Shown: positions 7,807 to 17,615, counted from the first letter of the stretch. The stretch: 63,117 bases of DNA from Cacconaster sp964598495 (GCA_964598495.1 CAZRBY010000009.1:1-63117), one strand, 5' to 3'. Program-made: numbers and translations. The notes: generated by a model not told the origin, from the letters alone.

Positions 7807-8665
7807 AACAGTAACAGAAGAAAAGAAAGTCAAAACGGTAGACCATAGAAATGACTTAAACGACTTGACTTCAACAGAGTGGATTCAAGAAACAAAAAGT
7901 TTTTTCTATCAAAAAGGTCTTGGAGCGGGAAGTCCAGAAGCAAAATATGAAAAAATGCACCCTGCCCCATTTTCGTTTACTGATATTAGCAAGCTGATTA
8001 AATTCTTCACTAAAAAAGATGGTAAAGTTTTAGATCCGTTTTCAGGTGTTGGTTCAACTATTAAAGCATGTGTTGAACTTGAAAGAGAAGGTTATGGCGT
8101 AGAGCTATCATCTAAGTGGTGTGAAATAACTAGAGAAAGACTTTCGAAAGAATCTAGCTTTAAAATAGACGAAGAACACTTAATTTGTGATGACAGTCGA
8201 AATTTAAATAAAATTTTTCCTAAAAACTATTTTGATTTTATAGTAACATCTCCACCGTATTGGAATATTCTTGAAAAGAAAGACCATAAAGCGAATGAAA
8301 GAGCTATAAATGGACACGCAACGAAGTATAGTGAAGACGAAAAAGACCTTGGCAACATAGACGATTATAAAAAGTTTCTTAATGAACTTTCAAAAATATT
8401 CTTTCAATGCTTTGACATCTTAAAAGAAGGAAAATACATAAATATTATTGTCAGCGACTTTAGACATAAATCGGAGTTCTATGCTTTTCACGCCGACCTG
8501 ATGAATAAATTGACTGACCGAAAACTGAAAAAACGTTTTCATTTAAAAGGAATTAAAGTTCTTCTTCAGAATGCGAAAAAACTATTTCCTTATGGTTATC
8601 CTTTTTCGTATGTTGAAAATATTCACCATCAATATGTTTTAATTCTTCAAAAACCAAAGAAATGA
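7799..8665 (+). CDS. DNA methyltransferase 1 (SPPY type, amino-methyltransferase)
   Basis: The 288-residue protein has SAM-binding motif I, D79PFSGVGST, followed by catalytic motif IV, TSPPYW (151-154). The I-before-IV order with SPPY is common in N4-cytosine methyltransferases, though N6-adenine activity cannot be excluded. The end reads PFSYVENIHHQYVLILQKP, normal for the fold. It overlaps the controller gene by 8 bp and the second methyltransferase by 4 bp (ATGA), implying translational coupling. It should protect one strand of the recognition site. Confidence 0.85.
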   Translation: MAKTVTEEKKVKTVDHRNDLNDLTSTEWIQETKSFFYQKGLGAGSPEAKYEKMHPAPFSFTDISKLIKFFTKKDGKVLDPFSGVGSTIKACVELEREGYGVELSSKWCEITRERLSKESSFKIDEEHLICDDSRNLNKIFPKNYFDFIVTSPPYWNILEKKDHKANERAINGHATKYSEDEKDLGNIDDYKKFLNELSKIFFQCFDILKEGKYINIIVSDFRHKSEFYAFHADLMNKLTDRKLKKRFHLKGIKVLLQNAKKLFPYGYPFSYVENIHHQYVLILQKPKK

Positions 8666-9468
8666 TTGAATATAATAAAATTTATTTCCAAGACTGCATT
8701 GCTTTAATGAAACAAATGGAAAGTAGTTCAGTTGATTTAATTATAGCAGACCCACCATACAACTTGAAAAAGAATTTTGGCAATCAAAGCGACTATTGGG
8801 ATAGTGTTGAAGAGTGGGTTGATTGGTGCAAACAATGGATTGACGAATCGATTAGAATACTCAAACCAACTGGAAATATATTTATTTATGGAATTCATCA
8901 CTACTTGTGCTATCTACACTGTTACCTATATGAAAAGGGAATGCATTATAGGAGGCAAATTATTTGGTACTATGAAAATGGATTTTCGGGGTATAAAACT
9001 CTAAACGCATTTTATGAGCCAATTCTTTGGTTCAGCAAAACGGATGACTATACATTTCACGAAATTAGAGAGCCTTATAAAAGCACAGAAAGATTAAAAA
9101 ATAAAATCACTAAAAATGGAAAGGTTTGGACTCCACATCCTGATGGAAGGCTTGCAGGGGATGTTTGGTATTTCCCAACTTTAGCAGGTAAAAGATTTGA
9201 AAATGAAAAGGTTGACCACCCAACTCAAAAACCACTTGTTCTTTGTGACCGTCTGATAAAGTACTTTAGCAACCCTAAGGACATTGTTTTTATCCCATTT
9301 GCGGGCAGTGGCTCTGAGTGTGTAAGTGCAAAAAACAACGGACGAAATTACATTGGCGCCGAAATCAATCCAGAGTATATTGAGATAGCTAATAAACGAT
9401 TGGCAGGAATTTCCGTAATGGCGGAAACTATTAGCCGATCTGCAAATAACTTTAAATTTGTAAAATGA
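8662..9468 (+). CDS. DNA methyltransferase 2 (DPPY type, beta class)
   Basis: The 268-residue protein has catalytic motif IV near the N-terminus (AD30PPYNL) and motif I near the C-terminus (FAGSGS, 213-218, then NYIGAEINPEYIEIANKRL). This is the permuted beta order of N6-adenine and some N4-cytosine methyltransferases. The central part would be the target-recognition region. The two adjacent enzymes differ in motif order, so this is not a recent duplication. Two methyltransferases beside one nuclease is typical of systems with asymmetric sites, where each strand needs its own enzyme. Four-base overlaps (ATGA) link it to both neighbours. Confidence 0.87.
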   Translation: MIEYNKIYFQDCIALMKQMESSSVDLIIADPPYNLKKNFGNQSDYWDSVEEWVDWCKQWIDESIRILKPTGNIFIYGIHHYLCYLHCYLYEKGMHYRRQIIWYYENGFSGYKTLNAFYEPILWFSKTDDYTFHEIREPYKSTERLKNKITKNGKVWTPHPDGRLAGDVWYFPTLAGKRFENEKVDHPTQKPLVLCDRLIKYFSNPKDIVFIPFAGSGSECVSAKNNGRNYIGAEINPEYIEIANKRLAGISVMAETISRSANNFKFVK

Positions 9469-10706
9469 AAAATTTTCCGCATCAGTTTAACGATTTAACA
9501 AAACTATATAATGCTTTAGCGGTAGCTGAAAGACTTATTATAAATAACATACCTCTTACTGATAACAATTTCGGTGAGCAATTAACCAGAGAAGGTATTT
9601 ACACTTATCGTAACAGGGACCTATCTGTTGATGAATTTTTAGCAGCAGAACAACTAAAACCAGCCTCAAATCGGGGTTACCTAACAGTTTCAAGAGATAT
9701 TAGAAGATTTTTTGAATTACTTGGGTTTCTTACAGTGCATCCAGATAAGTCTGCAAGGCTAAGCCCTGCAGCTAATCTACTTTTAAGAACGACATCTATA
9801 GAAACTCAAAAGCAACTTTGGAAAAATGCCCTTCTTCAATTAGGGCTTGAAGGTATAGACGGAGAAGTAAGTCACCCCTACAGAATACTTTTGAAACTTG
9901 TAAATACTTTTCCAGGTATTGAAACTCCTAAATTAATGTTGGCTCTTGAAGCAGAGAATGATTCAGAAGAAGAATTTGAGAGAATATCAAACTTAGCACA
10001 AAGAACAATCAATGAAATAATTGCTGACACAGGAACAAGTGAAGCAATGGCAGCAAATGCAGTTAAAATACTACCCGGAATTGCTGAACAGCTCAATGAT
10101 ATTGAAAGAATAAGCAATCGAGCTTATCCGGTTGGACAAGTTTTAGTTACGGAAGACGAGATTTCAACAGAAGAAGATACTACAAGACAAGCTAGGAATT
10201 TATTTAGACAAGCTACTACTGATGATATAGCAAGAGACCCGAATTTGAGTGTTGTAGCTTCAGTTAGCATTGATTTGGCAGATGCTATCAGAATTAGACA
10301 ACAGCGTTTAGTAGAACATCAAGAAATTGTAAGACAATTAGCATTTTTAAATGCTCAATATGATTTTAGCCTCTACGAAGGCAAGTTCGACTGCTTGGCA
10401 ATTAAGGATGAATATGCACTACTTTATGAAGTTAAGACAATACTGCCAACAGCATCAGATTTGGAAAAACAAACAGTGAAAGGTGTTGGACAACTCAAAT
10501 ATTATAAGTTTTCAATTGTTCACAAGGAAATGGGATATGATACGATAAAAGACGCTCTTGTTTTTTCAATGCGACCAGAAGACGCAATTATTGAATTTTG
10601 CAATTCAGAAAATATAGATGTAATTTGGAGAAACGGAGGGCAGTTTTACTTTTTCAATAGAGAGACTCAAGCAGATGAAGACTTTCTGCCTGATAAACTA
10701 ATCTAA
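9465..10706 (+). CDS. Putative type IIS-like restriction endonuclease (PD-(D/E)XK fold)
   Basis: The 413-residue protein has no annotated relative that I can name. The C-terminal third has a PD-(D/E)XK signature: E305-GKFD309 then, after a strand, YE322-V-K324, followed by a GQLKYYK segment (Q343, Y346) like the QxxxY motif of this superfamily. The N-terminal ~220 residues look helical, with a winged-helix-like stretch (SRDIRRFFELLGFLTV, ~76-91) suited to DNA recognition. The acidic segment at ~228-240 may be the hinge. Recognition domain then C-terminal nuclease, plus two methyltransferases, fits type IIS architecture. It starts inside the stop of methyltransferase 2. The assignment as the nuclease is inferred from motif and context. 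Confidence 0.7.
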   Translation: MKNFPHQFNDLTKLYNALAVAERLIINNIPLTDNNFGEQLTREGIYTYRNRDLSVDEFLAAEQLKPASNRGYLTVSRDIRRFFELLGFLTVHPDKSARLSPAANLLLRTTSIETQKQLWKNALLQLGLEGIDGEVSHPYRILLKLVNTFPGIETPKLMLALEAENDSEEEFERISNLAQRTINEIIADTGTSEAMAANAVKILPGIAEQLNDIERISNRAYPVGQVLVTEDEISTEEDTTRQARNLFRQATTDDIARDPNLSVVASVSIDLADAIRIRQQRLVEHQEIVRQLAFLNAQYDFSLYEGKFDCLAIKDEYALLYEVKTILPTASDLEKQTVKGVGQLKYYKFSIVHKEMGYDTIKDALVFSMRPEDAIIEFCNSENIDVIWRNGGQFYFFNRETQADEDFLPDKLI

Positions 10707-10754
10707 TCCCTCTACGATTGGTGGCACATTTGCAAAGCCGCGATACGTTTAACC

Positions 10755-13016
10755 ATGATAACTTTATCAACTATGAGACACAAACACTTTTTTGTAATAG
10801 CCCTTTTGCTTTTTCCCTTGATCTTAGCGGCACAAGGGATTGAAAGCCTGTACCAAAGGGCTGACAACTACTACGAAATATTTACTTCAAAATATTACTA
10901 TGGTGCCGCTAATGTGCGGTCAGGCTATAAATCACACCTATTTGCCTATGAAACACAAACACCGAATGGACGCGACTATTTCATTATTGATCCCATAACC
11001 GGAACTCAGAAACCGGCATTCGATAGAGAACGTGTCTCCGTAGCACTTTCGGAGCTTCTCAATAGGGAAGTTGACCCCAATAATCTTCCCATACGCCGTC
11101 TGCGACCTGAAAAAGATTCGCTCTTTTTCACTATTGATGACGTTGATCACTTCCTTACTCTGGCCGATTACAAAATAGCTAAATGCGAAAAACAAAATAA
11201 TTATATCAGACCTTACTGGGGACTTATTGACAAAGAAGACCAAAAAGTAACCGTGCCCTCTCCGGATGGCAAAAAAGAGGCCTATATTTCCGAAGGAAAC
11301 CTCTGGGTAAAGGATATTGAAACGGGAGAGAGAAAGAAATTGAGCAACGATGGTTCGCCCTACGCTTACTACTCTTCAAAGATCTATTGGTCGCCTGACT
11401 CGCACAAAATTGTGTGTAGCAAATATAGTCCTGTGGAATACAGGAAATTGCTTTTAATCGCTTCATCGCCAACAACTCAATTGCAACCTCTCACGGAAGA
11501 GTATGAATATCCGAAGCCGGGTGATGCTCTGCCCGTAAGACGGCCTGCCCTTTTTATGGTGGAAACGGGTGAAATAATCCATTTCGATATTCCCAATGTG
11601 GAGCAGCAATATTATCTGGGCAATATCAGGTGGAATAAAAACAGCGAATTTTTCACTTTCGATTTCAACAGACGCGGACATCAGCAATATGTAATTTATG
11701 CTGGAAATCTATCGGGAGAACTGCGGCCTGTTGTCAATGAAGAGTGTGACACCTTCATCTATTACTATTCTTTGTATCAACATTGGTTTGAAAATTCCGA
11801 CGAAATGCTTTGGATTTCGGAAAGGGACGGGTGGCGGCATCTCTATCTCTACGATGTGCTTTCGGGAAAGGTTAAAAAGCAGTTGACAAAAGGGGAGTGG
11901 ATCGTCAAAGATGTGGTTAAGGTGGATGAAAAAAAGAGAGAAATCCTCTTTATAGGGTGTGGAATGGATAAAAATGAAGATCCTTATCTCGAAAAATATT
12001 ACCTACTAAATATGGATAGCGGCAAAATAGTGGCGCTTACCCCCGAAAATGCCCATCACAGTGTGACATTCTCGCACGATTACGCCTATATGTTTGATTC
12101 TTATTCGAGGGTGGATTTGCCGCCGACTCTGGTTGTACGTTCAGTCGAAAAGAGCGGAAAAGTCATCTATAAACCAGATTTGCAGCCTGATATTTCTGCC
12201 GTTAAGGCGGCAGGATGGGATCTTCCCGAAGTTTTCTGCGCCAAAGGTCGTGACGGGAAAACCGATATTTGGGGCATAATCGTTCGTCCTTCTAATTTCG
12301 ATCCTTCGAAAAAATATCCCGTTATCGAGTATATCTATGCAGGACCACATGATTCCCACGTGCCTAAGCATTTCGCTATTGAGCAACGATATACTTCTGC
12401 TCTCGCTGAGCTCGGATTTATCCTCGTAATGATAGACGGAATGGGAACGGCAAACCGCTCGAAAGCCTTCCATGATGTATGCTTCCAAAATTTGAAAGAT
12501 GCCGGTTTCCCCGACCGGATTGCATGGATCACGGCCGCTGCAGCGAAATATCCCGAAATGAATATCGACAATATGGGCATTTACGGTATGTCAGCCGGTG
12601 GTCAAAGCACGATGGGAGCTCTATTGTTCCATCCCGAATTTTACAAAGTGGGCGTTTCCGCTTGTGCATGCCACGACAATAGAATGGATAAAATCTGGTG
12701 GAACGAGCAGTGGATGGGATATCCTATCGGTGAACATTACGCTGCCTCTTCCAATATGGAGAATGCTCACCTTCTGGAAGGGAAACTGCTGCTTATCATG
12801 AGTGATTTGGACAACAACGTTGATCCGTCAAGCACTATGCAGGTGGTAAGAGCGCTCATTAAACATGATAAGGAGTTTGATCTTGTGATGCTTCCGGGAG
12901 AAAGGCATACCATGGGTGGAAAATATGGTGAGAGAAAACGGCGCGACTTCTTTGTAAAGCATATCCTCAACATCGAACCGCCGCAATGGAACGACAAAAA
13001 CACCGGTGCTGAGTAA
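10755..13016 (+). CDS. S9B dipeptidyl-peptidase IV-like serine peptidase, exported
   Basis: The 753-residue protein has a signal peptide (HKHFFVIALLLFPLILAAQG) leading to the periplasm. The ATG at 10773 is an equally good start. An N-terminal beta-propeller includes the DPP-IV-like stretch VPSPDGKKEAYISEGNLWV. A C-terminal alpha/beta hydrolase domain has a nucleophile in YGMSAGGQ (Ser613), Asp686 (DLDNNVDP) and His718 (GERHTMGG). The nucleophile elbow is GMSAGG rather than the usual GWSYGG, so substrate preference may differ from classical Xaa-Pro dipeptide release. It lies upstream of aminopeptidase P, the other proline-specific step in peptide use. The gene resumes the normal base composition after the R-M island. 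Confidence 0.88.
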   Translation: MITLSTMRHKHFFVIALLLFPLILAAQGIESLYQRADNYYEIFTSKYYYGAANVRSGYKSHLFAYETQTPNGRDYFIIDPITGTQKPAFDRERVSVALSELLNREVDPNNLPIRRLRPEKDSLFFTIDDVDHFLTLADYKIAKCEKQNNYIRPYWGLIDKEDQKVTVPSPDGKKEAYISEGNLWVKDIETGERKKLSNDGSPYAYYSSKIYWSPDSHKIVCSKYSPVEYRKLLLIASSPTTQLQPLTEEYEYPKPGDALPVRRPALFMVETGEIIHFDIPNVEQQYYLGNIRWNKNSEFFTFDFNRRGHQQYVIYAGNLSGELRPVVNEECDTFIYYYSLYQHWFENSDEMLWISERDGWRHLYLYDVLSGKVKKQLTKGEWIVKDVVKVDEKKREILFIGCGMDKNEDPYLEKYYLLNMDSGKIVALTPENAHHSVTFSHDYAYMFDSYSRVDLPPTLVVRSVEKSGKVIYKPDLQPDISAVKAAGWDLPEVFCAKGRDGKTDIWGIIVRPSNFDPSKKYPVIEYIYAGPHDSHVPKHFAIEQRYTSALAELGFILVMIDGMGTANRSKAFHDVCFQNLKDAGFPDRIAWITAAAAKYPEMNIDNMGIYGMSAGGQSTMGALLFHPEFYKVGVSACACHDNRMDKIWWNEQWMGYPIGEHYAASSNMENAHLLEGKLLLIMSDLDNNVDPSSTMQVVRALIKHDKEFDLVMLPGERHTMGGKYGERKRRDFFVKHILNIEPPQWNDKNTGAE

Positions 13017-13053
13017 TAACAAATAACTACTTTCGCACACTTGTGTTGCTCTC

Positions 13054-13070
13054 GTTGCTCCGGGAGCAAC
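13054..13070 (+). terminator. Hairpin between DPP-like peptidase and aminopeptidase P
   Basis: GTTGCTC-CGG-GAGCAAC forms a perfect 7-bp stem, followed by a short A-rich tract without a U run. It may be a weak terminator or an mRNA-processing hairpin. Confidence 0.35.
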
Positions 13071-13116
13071 AAAAAGTTATGTGCAAATGATCAATAACAA
13101 TAAAATATAAAAGCCT

Positions 13117-14508
13117 ATGTTTTCAAAAGAAACTTATATCTCGAGGAGAGAGAAATTGAAAAAACAATTTCAATCGGGAATCCTGCTTTTTTTAGGCAAT
13201 GATGAGTGTGGAATCAATTATGAAGACAACACCTATTTTTATCGTCAGGACAGCAGTTTCCTCTATTATTTCGGAATAAGCAAGCCCAATCTGGCTGCAA
13301 TAATCGATATTGACGCAGACAAAGAGTATATTTTCGGCGATGAAGCTACCATTGACTTGATTGTTTGGACCGGTTCACAGCCAAGTATTCGGGAGTTGGC
13401 CGATAGGGTAGGAGTAAAGCACACCGGTAGTTTATCACGATTAACTGAGATACTCAGAAAAACTAATAAGGAGAAAATTCAGTACCTGCCACCCTATAGA
13501 CCGGAGCATATTTTAAAGTTAAATCATCTTTTGGGTTACTCGCAGGAAGAAATCTCCGCAAAAGTGAGCAAAAAGTTTATTGAAGCGATAGCCAATCAAC
13601 GTAATATCAAGTCGGAAGAAGAGATTATTGAAATTGAAATGGCGGTGACCGTAACCTCGGAGATGCACAAAAGAGCAATGAATTTCGCCCGACCCGGCAT
13701 GACGGAAGCCCAGGTGGCTTCGGTGGTTCATGAAACGGCACTTGCAGCAGGTGGAAATCTCTCTTTCCCGATTATTGCCACCATCAACGGCCAATTCCTT
13801 CATAACCACTATCACGGCAACACCATAAAAGAGGGCCAACTCTTTTTGCTGGATGCAGGTTATGAAACACCCCTGGGATATGCAGGAGATATGAGCAGCA
13901 CATTTCCCGTATCGAAAAAATTTACCGAACGTCAAAAGGAGATTTATCAAATAACATTGGAGGCTCACAACAACGCCATTAAAATGGCGAAGCCCAACGT
14001 CAATTTTAAAGATGTGCACCTGCACGTATGCGAAACTATTTTCGACGGGCTGAAAGCCCTCGGATTTACCAAAGGTAACACGCAGGAAGCAGTTGCAAAC
14101 GGAGCACACGCGCTATTTTTTCCTTGCGGAACAGGACACTTGATGGGATTAGATGTACACGATATGGAAAATTTGGGAGAGGTAATTGTGGGATATGACA
14201 ATGTGCCCAAAAGCACCCAATTCGGCCTGAAATCACTTCGTTTGGGAAGGCCCCTTGAGCCCGGTTTTGTAATCACCATCGAACCAGGAATCTATTTCAT
14301 TCCCGAACTGATTGACCACTGGAGAGCGAATAAAATCAATACCGATTTCATTAATTTCGATAAAGTTGACAAATATCGTGACTTTGGCGGTATCCGCAAC
14401 GAAGAAGACCTCTTAATTACAAAAACAGGAAATCGCATACTTGGTAAGCCCTTGGCTAAAACTATCGTAGATGTAGAAGCAGAAAGAAAAGTGGCCTTTA
14501 GGGGGTAA
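13117..14508 (+). CDS. pepP: Xaa-Pro aminopeptidase (aminopeptidase P, M24B)
   Basis: The 463-residue cytosolic enzyme has no signal peptide. The N-terminal domain (~1-170) precedes a pita-bread fold with all five metal ligands in place: Asp246 (LLDAG), Asp258 (GDMSST), His341 (GTGHLMGLDVHD), Glu389 (TIEPGIY) and Glu429 (IRNEEDLL). It removes N-terminal residues preceding proline. With the upstream DPP-like peptidase and the hydroxyproline-type dehydratase nearby, the region suggests use of proline-rich peptides (inference). Normal length for the family. Confidence 0.93.
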   Translation: MFSKETYISRREKLKKQFQSGILLFLGNDECGINYEDNTYFYRQDSSFLYYFGISKPNLAAIIDIDADKEYIFGDEATIDLIVWTGSQPSIRELADRVGVKHTGSLSRLTEILRKTNKEKIQYLPPYRPEHILKLNHLLGYSQEEISAKVSKKFIEAIANQRNIKSEEEIIEIEMAVTVTSEMHKRAMNFARPGMTEAQVASVVHETALAAGGNLSFPIIATINGQFLHNHYHGNTIKEGQLFLLDAGYETPLGYAGDMSSTFPVSKKFTERQKEIYQITLEAHNNAIKMAKPNVNFKDVHLHVCETIFDGLKALGFTKGNTQEAVANGAHALFFPCGTGHLMGLDVHDMENLGEVIVGYDNVPKSTQFGLKSLRLGRPLEPGFVITIEPGIYFIPELIDHWRANKINTDFINFDKVDKYRDFGGIRNEEDLLITKTGNRILGKPLAKTIVDVEAERKVAFRG

Positions 14509-14579
14509 TTGCAATTGGCGTTGGCTTGTTTTTTGTCGCACGATTTATGTAAGTCCATTATTTGTAAAATATTATCGAT

Positions 14580-15959
14580 ATGGAAACACCCAAAAGAAAA
14601 TTTGCTCAATCGCTCACATTCAAGGCAATTATGATTGCTATACTGACTTTGCTTCTCCTTATTCCCGGGGCAATGATTAAGGATCTGATTAGAGAAAGAC
14701 AGGAACGCAGCCGTGAAACCGTCTGGAAAATCAACGAGAAATGGAGCGGTTCTCAAACTCTCTGTGCACCGTTGTTGTGTGTCCCGTACACAACTATCAA
14801 ACTCGATAAGGAGAAAAAGCCCTACTACGAAGAACACACGCTTTACATTACTCCGAAAGAGTTGAGGATTAACGTTTCGCTAACTCCTGAAGTAAGGCAT
14901 TACGGCATCTACAAAGCTATTCTTTACAAAAGCGACATTCATCTTGAAGGAAATTTCTCGGATCTTGACAATCTGCAAATAGAAAATAGCGAACTTCATT
15001 TATATAAAGCCCAAATTGCTATCGGCATAACCGATTTGAGAGGAGTATCGGAAAATCCCAATTTTAAAATTGGCGACCAAATGTTCGAGACAACTGTCGG
15101 AGAGACGGGATTGTTTTCGGTTTCCGAAAAAAACATTGAAGAAGAGTTGGACAAATATGGTTCGAGAAGTGCATACTCCAGCAACAAAAAAATTTTAGGA
15201 AAATCCTTGATTGTCAATTTGAAAAACAGTGGGTTGACTGATAGTTTGCCTTTCAGTTGCGAACTTAAATTGAACGGCAGCAGCTCCATAAATTTTATTC
15301 CAATCGGACAAAATACCGCTGTTACGGTTAATGGACAATGGCAGTCGCCTTCGTTCATAGGCGGTTTTTCGCCTGAATCGACAGTTGATAAAGAGAAGTT
15401 TAGCGCAACTTGGAATGTTTTAAGTTTTAATCGCGACATTCCGGAAACGTGGTCTGATTATTATGTTACTGATTTAGGTGATACTTCTTTTGGGGTAAAT
15501 CTTATCGAAACCGTTGACCACTATCAACAAAATATGCGTACGGCGAAATATGCTCTCATGTTTATTGCGCTGACCTTTATTGTTTTCTTCTTTGTGGAAG
15601 TTTTCACTAAAAAGCCGATACACATTTTCCAATATGTGCTGGTGGGCATTGCCTTGATACTCTTTTACAGTTTGTTGCTTTCCCTTTCGGAACAAATCGG
15701 TTTTGGGTGGGCTTATTTAGTAGCAAGTATTGCAACTATCTCAATGATAACGATTTATTTGTATTCACTGATTAAACAAAAACTCCCTACTTTCATTCTC
15801 GCAGCCATTATGCTTGTACTTTATACTTTTCTCTATGTTATTTTACAGATTGAAGATTATGCATTGCTTGTAGGAAGTATATTCCTCTTTGTAATTTTGG
15901 GAGTTATAATGTATGTATCGAACAAAATAAAATTTTGGAAACTGGTTTCCGAGGAATAA
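14580..15959 (+). CDS. creD: CreD-family inner membrane protein
   Basis: The 459-residue protein has one N-terminal membrane segment (residues ~14-32), a large periplasmic beta-rich part, and a C-terminal bundle of five to six helices from ~322 (HYQQNMRTAKYALMFIALTF, then KPIHIFQYVLVGIALILFY). This is the standard CreD arrangement and length. In Gammaproteobacteria CreD belongs to the CreBC regulon and affects envelope integrity and beta-lactam or colicin response. No creB or creC is nearby. It begins a close-spaced series with the next two genes (23 and 4 bp gaps), probably one operon. Confidence 0.88.
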   Translation: METPKRKFAQSLTFKAIMIAILTLLLLIPGAMIKDLIRERQERSRETVWKINEKWSGSQTLCAPLLCVPYTTIKLDKEKKPYYEEHTLYITPKELRINVSLTPEVRHYGIYKAILYKSDIHLEGNFSDLDNLQIENSELHLYKAQIAIGITDLRGVSENPNFKIGDQMFETTVGETGLFSVSEKNIEEELDKYGSRSAYSSNKKILGKSLIVNLKNSGLTDSLPFSCELKLNGSSSINFIPIGQNTAVTVNGQWQSPSFIGGFSPESTVDKEKFSATWNVLSFNRDIPETWSDYYVTDLGDTSFGVNLIETVDHYQQNMRTAKYALMFIALTFIVFFFVEVFTKKPIHIFQYVLVGIALILFYSLLLSLSEQIGFGWAYLVASIATISMITIYLYSLIKQKLPTFILAAIMLVLYTFLYVILQIEDYALLVGSIFLFVILGVIMYVSNKIKFWKLVSEE

Positions 15960-15982
15960 AGAATAGATAACACCTGCCTATA

Positions 15983-16711
15983 ATGAACAAGAGAATTACA
16001 GTATTCGGACTCCTGGTGCTGATAGTTATCGGGGGATTCCTCACAATAATGTTTGCTTCATGTTCTGTTTCTAACCGAACTATGGGACAAAAATCTCAAG
16101 ATATGGAGAAGTTCATAACCGATACTATTGATGGAGTATATATTCCGGCCGATCTTGACGACTGTTTCACACAAATCGATGGTTTTTGGAATGACTCCAC
16201 TAAAACAGAAGTTAAAAGTTGGAGTGAAGATGAATTTATTGCCAATACTCATTTCGGGCTTGGAATGTGGATGAGAAACAATTGGCAATTATGGGGTGGC
16301 TCAAGGCTCTCAAAGTATTTCAATGAATTGGGCATCTTCCATCCGGATGATATGTCGAGTATCATACTTATCGGTTATCACAGATATTTAAATGGTGAAG
16401 AGATTAGACTTCAACAACAGATTGATTATTATAAAGCATACTGGTTGGTAATGCAAGAACCCAAAAGGGAAACTTATCCCAAAGGCGTTCACAGGATCAA
16501 GTTTGACACTAAGATACGCTATCATTTAAAAGAGAACAATATGCCGGGTTGTATCCATATCCAATCTAACTCAAGAACCGACAATACCTGGATCTATGAT
16601 TATTACTTTGGATGGAAAAAGCTTACCGAAGAGGAATTGGACGAACTAGAAGATGCTGATCCGGACAAAAGAGAGGAGATATTGTTAAAACTCTTTAATC
16701 AAAAACAGTAA
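15983..16711 (+). CDS. DUF6794-like protein with N-terminal membrane anchor or lipoprotein signal
   Basis: The 242-residue protein has a hydrophobic N-terminus (LLVLIVIGGFLTIMFASC) ending at Cys27, which could be a lipobox or a plain anchor. The conserved core spans residues ~55-145: YIPADLDDCFTQID, HFGLGMWMRNNW, GSRLSKYFNELGI and HPDDMSSIILIGYHRYL. I recall these phrases from DUF6794-type proteins of Bacteroidota, whose function is unknown. A lysine- and glutamate-rich tail follows. It sits between creD and the urea transporter with tight spacing. Confidence 0.65.
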   Translation: MNKRITVFGLLVLIVIGGFLTIMFASCSVSNRTMGQKSQDMEKFITDTIDGVYIPADLDDCFTQIDGFWNDSTKTEVKSWSEDEFIANTHFGLGMWMRNNWQLWGGSRLSKYFNELGIFHPDDMSSIILIGYHRYLNGEEIRLQQQIDYYKAYWLVMQEPKRETYPKGVHRIKFDTKIRYHLKENNMPGCIHIQSNSRTDNTWIYDYYFGWKKLTEEELDELEDADPDKREEILLKLFNQKQ

Positions 16712-16715
16712 TACA

Positions 16716-17615
16716 ATGAAACAACATTGCACGACACGCTTAAATAACTGCAAAACGGTATCCTTTATTTCAACGATTCTTAAAGGACTTGGACAGATAA
16801 TGCTTCAAGAAAATCGAATTACAGGCTTGCTATTTCTGATCGGAATTTTTTACGGTTCCTACACTATGGGCCTGGCGGCGATTTTGGCGACGATTTGCGG
16901 AACGGCTACGGCTTACCTATTCAAGTACGACAAAACCGAAATAGAACAAGGACTTTACGGATTCAGCGCCGCATTGGTGGGTGTGGCGGTGATGTTGTTT
17001 TTAAAGCCGGTGCTTTGGGCATGGTTATTTGTTTTCTTAGGCTCAGTTGCAGCTGCTATGTTGCAACATTTTGCCATTAAACGCAATTTCCCTGCATACA
17101 CCTTTCCTTTTGTTTTGGTAACCTGGTTGATACTCTTGGTTTGCCACTATTTCTGGAACGATTTATTTGCTGTTTCCACACCTGCTGTTGCACAAATCAG
17201 CGACTCATTGACCGAAGGGTTCAAAAGTTTCGGACAGGTGATTTTTCAGGATAAATTCCTGTCAGGCTTGTTGTTCTTCATAGCGGTATTCATCAGTTCG
17301 CCTATTGCGGCTCTCTATGGCCTTGCGGCAGCAATTGTCTCTGCAATTTTGGCATTCCATCTTTCTGTGCCGATGACTGATATCAATCTTGGGCTGTATG
17401 GATTCAATGCGGTTTTGTGTGCAATTGTCTTTGCCGGACCTAAGGTAAAAGATGGTTTTTGGGTGCTGATTTCGATTCTTTTTGCTCTTGCCATCACTCT
17501 GCTGATGCTCAAAACGGGCATTCCAAAACTCACATTCCCTTTTGTTTTGGCCACCTGGATCACTCTGCTTTTGAAAAATAAGTTAGTTCCTTTACTTAAA
17601 AGAGGCAAATCATAA
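16716..17615 (+). CDS. Urea transporter (UT family)
   Basis: The 299-residue integral membrane protein is built from two homologous halves. QENRITGLLFLIGI/QDKFLSGLLFFIAV, GLYGFSAALVGVAV/GLYGFNAVLCAIVF and AYTFPFVLVTW/KLTFPFVLATW repeat with the spacing expected of the UT pseudo-twofold channel. It allows passive urea flux across the inner membrane. No urease genes are in the window, so a partner must be elsewhere or the channel serves another small amide. It ends the creD operon and is closed by a bidirectional terminator. Confidence 0.88.
   Translation: MKQHCTTRLNNCKTVSFISTILKGLGQIMLQENRITGLLFLIGIFYGSYTMGLAAILATICGTATAYLFKYDKTEIEQGLYGFSAALVGVAVMLFLKPVLWAWLFVFLGSVAAAMLQHFAIKRNFPAYTFPFVLVTWLILLVCHYFWNDLFAVSTPAVAQISDSLTEGFKSFGQVIFQDKFLSGLLFFIAVFISSPIAALYGLAAAIVSAILAFHLSVPMTDINLGLYGFNAVLCAIVFAGPKVKDGFWVLISILFALAITLLMLKTGIPKLTFPFVLATWITLLLKNKLVPLLKRGKS

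Noticed and set aside
7275..10754. R-M block as part of a prophage or integrative element
   Set aside because: No integrase, transposase, attachment repeats or phage genes are visible. Only base composition hints at transfer.
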